From Fimbriimonadaceae bacterium (GTDB lineage: Bacteria > Armatimonadota > Fimbriimonadia > Fimbriimonadales > Fimbriimonadaceae), in NCBI GenBank assembly GCA_019638675.1, contig JAHBTE010000001.1, positions 62,001 to 126,000 on the forward strand: a stretch of DNA of 64,000 nt, read 5' to 3'. A model generated the notes under the pieces. The model was given only the letters and a program-made list of their open reading frames with translations, was not told the DNA's origin and did not search any database. Shown piece after piece: positions 59,176 through 64,000 of the stretch. Position 1 is the first letter of the stretch, and the number at the start of each line of letters is the position of its first letter. The position numbers and the translations under genes were made by a program.

Positions 59176-61032
59176 CTAAAGTGGATACCCCGATTTTGGT
59201 TGACGCCGTGATTTGGGAACAGCGATTTCATCCGTTCCGTTTAAGTACCTTGCGGTTGGTGAATCGCGTTTTATGAACTCATCGTAAGGGCCTTCATTCA
59301 CTACTTGACCACCGTGCTCGCCAGCAGCGGGTCCGATGTCAATCATCCAATCGCTTGCCCGCATCGTGTCCTCATCGTGTTCAACGACAATAACCGTGTT
59401 GCCTAAATCGCGTAACCGGAGCAATGTTTCGATCAGCTTTTGGTTGTCCCGCTGGTGAAGCCCGATACTCGGTTCATCCAGAACATAAAGACATCCCATT
59501 AATCCACTGCCGATTTGAGTGGCGAGCCGAATTCTCTGCGCTTCTCCACCCGCCAGAGTATTCGCCGCCCGGCTGAGGTTGAGATAAGTCAAACCGACGT
59601 CATTCAAAAATCCTAGCCGCTCACGGATTTCTTTAATTGCTCGCTCACCGATAATCTTTTGTCGCTCATTGAGTTTTTTATCCAAATGGTCAAAAAATAT
59701 GAATGCTTCACCAACACTCATTTCTGAAATATCGCTGATATCAACGTTGGCTAGTTTTACGCAGAGGCTTTCTGGCTTGAGTCGCTTACCGCCGCAAGTT
59801 GGGCATGGTTTTGTTCGCATGTACTGTTGTAAATCGCCACGAACCCATTCGCTCTCGGTCTGCTCGAATTTCTTTTTGAGAACGTTGAGAACTCCATCCC
59901 ATTTGGTCTGGAACTCGCGAGTAGACCGACTGTAAGTCATCTTGACCGTCACCGGTTTATCTAGTCCATGCAGAACCGCGTCGTACTGTTCGTCTGTGAG
60001 CTCAGCGACCGGAATATGGGCATCGAATCCCATCGCTCGGCCCACCCCATCCAAAACTTGCGGCCACCATTCTTTAACCTCTCCACTTTTGTAAACAAAC
60101 GGAACAATCGCACCTTCGCGCACGGGTTTGCTTTTATCGGGGATACACAAGTCAGGATCGAATTCTGTTTTGGTTCCGAGTCCCGTGCAGTCTGGGCAGG
60201 CTCCATACGGCGAGTTGAACGAAAACATCCGAGGCTCGAGTTCCGGCATGGTGAACCCACTTTCCGGGCAAGAATAGAATTCGCTGAATAAAACATCTTT
60301 CCACTCTTTTCCATCTTCGTGGCTGATCGTCACCAGGCCCTTGCCCATTTTCAACGCAGTTTCAATTGAATCAGAAAGCCTTCGTTCAATTCCTACTTTC
60401 ACCACCAAACGGTCAATAACAACTTCAATCGTGTGCTGTTTATATCGATCCATTGGGATGTCGTCGGTAACTTCATACATTTCGCCATCAACGCGCACAC
60501 GAACAAATCCGGCTTTTTCAATGTCTTCAAGTTCTTTTTGGTAGGTGCCTTTTCGGCCCCGAACAACCGGAGAAAGAACCTGAATCTTGACTCCCTCGCC
60601 CAATGCCATCGCGGCATCTACTACCTGGTCGGGCGTGCTTCGCTCAATGGGTTTTCCGGTTGCTGGCGAGTATGGAATTCCCACTCTCGCGAATAGAATC
60701 CGCAGATAGTCGTAAATCTCAGTGACCGTGCCCACGGTGGAACGCGGGTTGCGACTTGTGCTTTTTTGGTCAATCGAAATCGCCGGGCTGAGGCCCTCAA
60801 CACTGTCGACATCGGGCTTATCCATCTGCCCCAAAAACTGGCGGGCGTATGAGCTAAGGCTCTCGACATACCGCCGCTGACCTTCGGCGTAAATCGTATC
60901 GAATGCAAGTGAACTCTTGCCACTTCCACTCAGGCCAGTGATCACGACGAGCTTGTCACGCGGAATTTCAACCGTGATGTTTTTCAGGTTGTTTTCTCTG
61001 GCTCCGACGACAACAATTTTCTCGTGGCTCAT
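59176..61032 (-). CDS. uvrA: UvrA N-terminal half as a separate protein
   Basis: The 618-residue protein covers the first half of UvrA. It has [20 protein letters not shown], Walker [21 protein letters not shown], the UvrB-binding region, zinc knuckles CPDCTGLG and CPTCGGKR, signature [13 protein letters not shown], Walker [14 protein letters not shown] and VVEHDEDTM. It stops after the first ATPase domain ([15 protein letters not shown]), where a full-length UvrA would continue into a linker and the second ATPase. TAAAAT lies 11 bp before the ATG. All motifs are intact, so this is a clean domain split and not decay. Confidence 0.96.
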   Translation of the reverse strand: MSHEKIVVVGARENNLKNITVEIPRDKLVVITGLSGSGKSSLAFDTIYAEGQRRYVESLSSYARQFLGQMDKPDVDSVEGLSPAISIDQKSTSRNPRSTVGTVTEIYDYLRILFARVGIPYSPATGKPIERSTPDQVVDAAMALGEGVKIQVLSPVVRGRKGTYQKELEDIEKAGFVRVRVDGEMYEVTDDIPMDRYKQHTIEVVIDRLVVKVGIERRLSDSIETALKMGKGLVTISHEDGKEWKDVLFSEFYSCPESGFTMPELEPRMFSFNSPYGACPDCTGLGTKTEFDPDLCIPDKSKPVREGAIVPFVYKSGEVKEWWPQVLDGVGRAMGFDAHIPVAELTDEQYDAVLHGLDKPVTVKMTYSRSTREFQTKWDGVLNVLKKKFEQTESEWVRGDLQQYMRTKPCPTCGGKRLKPESLCVKLANVDISDISEMSVGEAFIFFDHLDKKLNERQKIIGERAIKEIRERLGFLNDVGLTYLNLSRAANTLAGGEAQRIRLATQIGSGLMGCLYVLDEPSIGLHQRDNQKLIETLLRLRDLGNTVIVVEHDEDTMRASDWMIDIGPAAGEHGGQVVNEGPYDEFIKRDSPTARYLNGTDEIAVPKSRRQPKSGYPL

Positions 61033-61126
61033 GCGTTACTGCAATTTTACCGAAAAGAAGTAGACGTAAATCTACAGACTTATGAAGCCAATCTAAAATT
61101 AACGGGACTTTCCGGTTCCTTCACAG

Positions 61127-62911
61127 TTATTTAATCGGTAGTCCCTCAACCTCAATTTTAAACGTCGGGCGTTCCAGCATAACCACTCGTACGACTTGGT
61201 CTGGTGCTACTTCGGCTCGCCATGTCTCACGCAGTTTAGAACCTTCCACCATGATCTGTTCTGTTTCAACCCGTTCTCCATTTTTTAGATAGAAGTAGAC
61301 CATCCGATCAGTTAGTCCGCGGTCGATAACTTTCCAGTCGTAGCCGAATTCAGTTATGTCTGAACCCATACCCGCTTTCTGTGTGTAATTAACTGCAAAA
61401 GGACGATCCATATCCGACAGTTGAGCCCGGCCAAGCCGTACATTGTCGAATTCTTTAATTCTTCCTAATTTGCTCGATTCGGAATAGTAAGTCCCTACAT
61501 CCTTCCATTCATTAAGCGAATACACCAATGTAGTTAAGTCTTTGCCGTTCTCTTTGTAAACTGTGATTTTGTTGTCCCAAGTTACCACCCACAAGTCGGA
61601 GAGAGAATAAGCGCGATCGTTTTCTAGGCTTGGCCAATCCTCAATTTCAAAGTCTATAGTAACGCCCCTCCGGTCGAAAAAGTTGCCCATGATTCCGACT
61701 TGCTCGTTGCTTGGTGCCCACCCTTTATCCGAAGTCCAATCCATAAGCTTGCCATTTCTTTTCATGGTCATTCCAACTACTTTGACTTTTTTTCCCTGCG
61801 AATCTATACTCGCAAAGTTATTGTAAGGACTTACCACTGTAATTCCAGGACTTCCGTAATTTTCACTGACTGGGCGGTTAAAGGCTGCTTTATTAGAAGC
61901 AATACAGAAAGTTGCAAGTAATGTTACTAGCGCGCCAATAATATTTGCTAACATCAGATTCGTACGTTTAGGAGGTTTATTCTCAATAATTCGGCGGATT
62001 CTGGATTTCACATCTCCACCCTCTGCGAGACGCAGACCCCCTATTGGCCTTAATGATCTTTTGCCAGCAAATGAAAGCAATGCTTCCGAGAGGTCAGTCG
62101 GCTTTACATTCATAGCAATCGCAGCATCGTCAGCAGCGAGTTCTGCAAGAACCTTCAATTTTCTAACTGCCCAGAATCCCCAAGGTGCGATTACTGTAAG
62201 TATTGTAACAAACCTGACAAATCCAATAGTCATTACATGCTTTTCTCGAATATGTGCGGCCTCGTGGGCAAGTACTGCACGCAGTTTTTGATCACTCCAT
62301 GACTCAGCATCTGAGGGAAGCAGCACTGTGTTCGGGCCCACTAACGCTGCAGGAACGGCTAATGAATCGTTAAGTTTTGCCTCAATTTCTACGTATGAAT
62401 GCTGTGGCTGCAAGTCGCTCAGCAGAGATTTGATTCTTTCACTGGCCGGGCGTGACATCTTCAGTAGTCTTGTATTGATGATGCTTTGGTAAATAGCAAA
62501 TGGAAACAGGAATATGAACATAATCGGCACAGAAACCCAATTCCAGCTCATCCCATATGCAACTTTATATTTGGCATCCTTCCATGCTTTATTACTTGCT
62601 TCAATAAATGGCATTCCCTCCTGCTTATATTGATCAGTTAAGGCAAATGCTGTATGGCTAAGCTCCTGTCTTGCCACCATATTCGGTGGCCCAGGAGTCA
62701 AAGAAGGTGGTATCGCTATAGCAGGATTTAGTGCAAACAACTCAACTAATGGTCCGGAAACAATTATAAATCCAACCGCCACAGCCGCCAGCCGCAAACG
62801 AAAGGATGGTGTCCACTTTGTAACCGATAATAACCCACAAAGGACTAACAATACGATGGCGGTAACAAATAATTGGGGACTAACCATCCCCATTAAAAAA
62901 CTCCAAATCAT
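61127..62911 (-). CDS. BlaR1-type M56 membrane metallopeptidase sensor
   Basis: The 594-residue protein has several N-terminal membrane helices (about 5-70 and 125-150). A gluzincin domain follows, with zinc motif LAHEAAHIREKH (about 215) and LAELAADDAA giving the third ligand, and then another helix (about 315-335). The C-terminal extracytoplasmic part of 250 residues is beta-rich and lacks the penicillin-binding SxxK motif of BlaR1. It probably senses something other than beta-lactam. By analogy it would cut the BlaI-like repressor. The two genes overlap by 4 bp. Confidence 0.88.
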   Translation of the reverse strand: MIWSFLMGMVSPQLFVTAIVLLVLCGLLSVTKWTPSFRLRLAAVAVGFIIVSGPLVELFALNPAIAIPPSLTPGPPNMVARQELSHTAFALTDQYKQEGMPFIEASNKAWKDAKYKVAYGMSWNWVSVPIMFIFLFPFAIYQSIINTRLLKMSRPASERIKSLLSDLQPQHSYVEIEAKLNDSLAVPAALVGPNTVLLPSDAESWSDQKLRAVLAHEAAHIREKHVMTIGFVRFVTILTVIAPWGFWAVRKLKVLAELAADDAAIAMNVKPTDLSEALLSFAGKRSLRPIGGLRLAEGGDVKSRIRRIIENKPPKRTNLMLANIIGALVTLLATFCIASNKAAFNRPVSENYGSPGITVVSPYNNFASIDSQGKKVKVVGMTMKRNGKLMDWTSDKGWAPSNEQVGIMGNFFDRRGVTIDFEIEDWPSLENDRAYSLSDLWVVTWDNKITVYKENGKDLTTLVYSLNEWKDVGTYYSESSKLGRIKEFDNVRLGRAQLSDMDRPFAVNYTQKAGMGSDITEFGYDWKVIDRGLTDRMVYFYLKNGERVETEQIMVEGSKLRETWRAEVAPDQVVRVVMLERPTFKIEVEGLPIK

Positions 62912-63285
62912 CGTTTTTGCTCCTGTTTAGCCTGTTCAATGAGTTGTTCAAGCTCTGCGATTTCTGATTCAGTCAACTGCTCCCTGCTGTCTCCCAGCAA
63001 ACTCAAAACCGCTGCACTTCTACTTCCACCAAAAAAGGAGTCCACCACTCGCCGCATCATCCCGCGAGCGGCTTCTTGCTTAGGTTGAACCGGGAAATAA
63101 ACATATTTGCCATCTTTTTCCCCATGTTTCAAATGGCCTTTCTCTTCAAGAATTCTTAGTTGGGCACGCACTGCGGAATATCCCGCTGGGTTACTCATGG
63201 CATCAATTACATCCGCCACTGACCCGCTACCAAGCTTGTAGATCGCCTCCATGATCTGGGTTTCACGTTTAGAAAGTGGCGTCAT
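62908..63285 (-). CDS. BlaI/MecI family repressor
   Basis: This 125-residue protein has the winged-helix domain of BlaI/MecI (LSKRETQIMEAIYKLGSGSV ... GYSAVRAQLRILEEKGHLKH). A C-terminal dimerisation helix region follows (ESEIAELEQLIEQAKQEQ). Such repressors are inactivated by proteolysis between the two domains. AGGAG lies 6 bp before the ATG. Its own promoter is covered by one arm of a 16-bp inverted repeat, so autoregulation is expected. Confidence 0.93.
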   Translation of the reverse strand: MTPLSKRETQIMEAIYKLGSGSVADVIDAMSNPAGYSAVRAQLRILEEKGHLKHGEKDGKYVYFPVQPKQEAARGMMRRVVDSFFGGSRSAAVLSLLGDSREQLTESEIAELEQLIEQAKQEQKR

Positions 63286-63296
63286 TCAATACTCCT

Positions 63297-63353
63297 GCTA
63301 AAAATATAGCACCCATATCATTGGATGTCAATACTTTGTGCTATTTTTTTAGC
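63297..63353. promoter_or_regulatory. BlaI-type operator: inverted 16-bp arms over the promoter
   Basis: Arm 1 GCTAAAAATATAGCAC (63297-63312) and arm 2 GTGCTATTTTTTTAGC (63338-63353) are inverted copies with one mismatch, 25 bp apart. On the minus strand TTGACA (63331-63326), a 17-bp spacer and TATATT (63308-63303) form a strong promoter for blaI; its -10 lies within arm 1. Arm 2 lies upstream of the divergent lipoprotein gene. Confidence 0.75.
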
Positions 63354-63369
63354 ATTATCATAAAACAGC

Positions 63370-63375
63370 TACAAT
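63370..63375 (+). promoter_or_regulatory. -10 element TACAAT before the Gly-rich lipoprotein gene
   Basis: TACAAT ends 6 bp before the ATG at 63382. The operator arm at 63338-63353 is in the -35 region, so BlaI could control this gene too. Confidence 0.6.
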
Positions 63376-63381
63376 AGTTCC

Positions 63382-63738
63382 ATGCGAAATATCCTCATCG
63401 CGACAATTGCCCTTGCTTCTTTCGCGCTCATCGGATGCGGCAATGCTGAACCAGAAGGCAAGATTGACGCCCCTGAAAGCGGAGCAACTAACGATCCCGC
63501 GACCAACCAAGCTCCTCCTACGGGGACCGAATCAACCGCAAACACGGGCGGCGGATCAGGTTCTGGCGTTCAAATTCACGGAGCAGGAGCGGGCGGAATG
63601 GCTCCCGTCACTGGCACAGAAAATCTTGGCGGTGGGGGTGGCGGAGTTCAACAAGCGGCTAAAGAAAAAGCCCTGAGTACCGCTGCAGGTGCAGGAGCTG
63701 GCTCAGCTGGTCAGCTTGGCAACGACGACGGGGAATAA
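63382..63738 (+). CDS. Glycine-rich lipoprotein of unknown function
   Basis: The 118-residue protein has a lipoprotein signal (MRNILIATIALASFALIGC, lipobox LIGC). The mature part is low complexity, rich in Gly, Ala, Thr, Asn and Pro with no predicted fold. Runs such as HGAGAGGMAPVTG and LGGGGGG resemble spacer or disordered surface segments. It is divergent from the blaI-blaR pair and shares their operator region, making it a candidate target of that system. Confidence 0.7.
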   Translation: MRNILIATIALASFALIGCGNAEPEGKIDAPESGATNDPATNQAPPTGTESTANTGGGSGSGVQIHGAGAGGMAPVTGTENLGGGGGGVQQAAKEKALSTAAGAGAGSAGQLGNDDGE

Positions 63739-63746
63739 GCAAATAC

Positions 63747-63776
63747 GGTTCCTCTCTCCTTAGAGGGAGGAACTTT
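63747..63776. terminator. C/T-rich hairpin between convergent genes
   Basis: GGTTCCTCTCT and AGAGGGAGGAAC pair with a small bulge around CCTT. The hairpin lies between the lipoprotein gene and the end of rmuC and ends close to the rmuC stop codon. Confidence 0.5.
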
Positions 63777-64000
63777 ATTCCAAACTTAGCTGGTTGCTCT
63801 CTGGGAGCACGGCGAAATCACGCGCCCTTAGTTCCCGCTCGGCGAATTCCACAACCATTGTTTCATCTATTTCCGAGTTAGAAGGCAATCCAGCTTCCTT
63901 CATTTTTCTTGCCTTCGGGATAACCGTAGCATCGAGTGATCCACCAAATTTGTTGTAACTCTTGCCTACCGAGTCAATACGCCGGCCAAGTTCGTCGTAG
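63775..64000 (-). CDS. rmuC: DNA recombination protein RmuC (C-terminal end only)
   Basis: The minus strand is open from the window edge to a TAA at 63777-63775, giving about 74 residues. The segment YDELGRRIDSVGKSYNKFGG followed by SLDATVIPKARKMKEAGL matches the conserved C-terminal helix region of RmuC, which precedes the variable tail. RmuC proteins carry a nuclease-like domain and limit inversions at short repeats. The 5' part lies outside the window, so the identification rests on the last quarter. Confidence 0.7.
   Translation of the reverse strand, partial: YDELGRRIDSVGKSYNKFGGSLDATVIPKARKMKEAGLPSNSEIDETMVVEFAERELRARDFAVLPESNQLSLE

Noticed and set aside
57735-61032. uvrA as a pseudogene or frameshifted gene
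   Set aside because: The break is at the domain boundary, 575 bp of sequence separates the halves, the intervening frame is a proper gene with its own ribosome-binding site, and all ATPase motifs are intact.
1-64000. CRISPR array, prophage, insertion sequence or integron
   Set aside because: No regularly spaced repeats, transposase or phage genes, or terminal repeats with target duplications were seen.

Overview
The window looks like a chromosomal segment of a free-living bacterium, most plausibly an Armatimonadota member of the Fimbriimonadia type. This placement is inferred from PEP-CTERM proteins, a TIGR03790-type lipoprotein, very compact operons and many apparently leaderless genes; no 16S or marker search could be run. 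No phage, insertion sequence, CRISPR array or rRNA was seen. Most DNA is housekeeping or accessory metabolism in short overlapping operons on both strands.

Layout. 1-3.5 kb: minus-strand operon (alpha/beta hydrolase, Rieske oxygenase, DUF423, peptidoglycan amidase, thioredoxin-like protein cut by the window edge). 3.5-12.6 kb: DUF2156 acyl/aminoacyltransferase-like protein, UvrB, GGDEF-EAL protein, rhodanese + SufE, a GHL10-like glycosidase and OsmC. 12.6-17.7 kb: lipoprotein, Ser/Thr kinase, GH29 fucosidase, tRNA-Ser, a small secreted protein and a wHTH regulator. 17.7-22.7 kb: minus operon with a Ycf46-like AAA ATPase, a possible Clp1-like degenerate nucleotide-binding protein, a histidine phosphatase, Lnt and a membrane protein. 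22.7-28.5 kb: a twin cassette of two paralogous SARP/BTAD-TPR regulators flanking two paralogous PEP-CTERM secreted proteins. 28.5-44.2 kb: dipeptide epimerase, secreted protein, M20 hydrolase, TfoX-N, HisC, CoA transferase subunits, receiver-like protein, MtnA + nucleoside phosphorylase, Maf, DegT aminotransferase, O6-alkylguanine transferase, TIGR03790 lipoprotein, FecCD permease, aminotransferase and RNase III. 44.3-57.7 kb: PEP-CTERM protein, M24 peptidase, tRNA-Gln, HNH-like protein, cupin, methyltransferase, MarC, DeoC + ALDH16, YchF, PEP-CTERM beta-propeller, AraC regulator, TlpA-like lipoprotein and RNase J. 57.7-64 kb: UvrA encoded as two separate half-proteins with a small alkyltransferase-like gene between them, a BlaI/BlaR1-type pair, a Gly-rich lipoprotein and the 3' end of rmuC.

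The two strongest discoveries are as follows. (1) UvrA is split exactly between its two ATPase halves, and the gene between them resembles an O6-alkylguanine/ATL-type DNA-repair protein; all three genes are translationally linked. (2) Both PEP-CTERM genes of the twin cassette carry the same promoter: two TAATGAT heptamers 11 bp apart, then exactly 8 bp, then a -10 hexamer. This is the geometry known for SARP activator sites, and SARP-like regulators are encoded next to them.

Two further regulatory patterns recur. Many genes have a TANNNT hexamer ending 6-8 bp before the start codon and no Shine-Dalgarno sequence, which suggests leaderless mRNAs and helps to fix starts. Two near-consensus sigma-54 sites precede a PEP-CTERM gene and the TIGR03790 gene.
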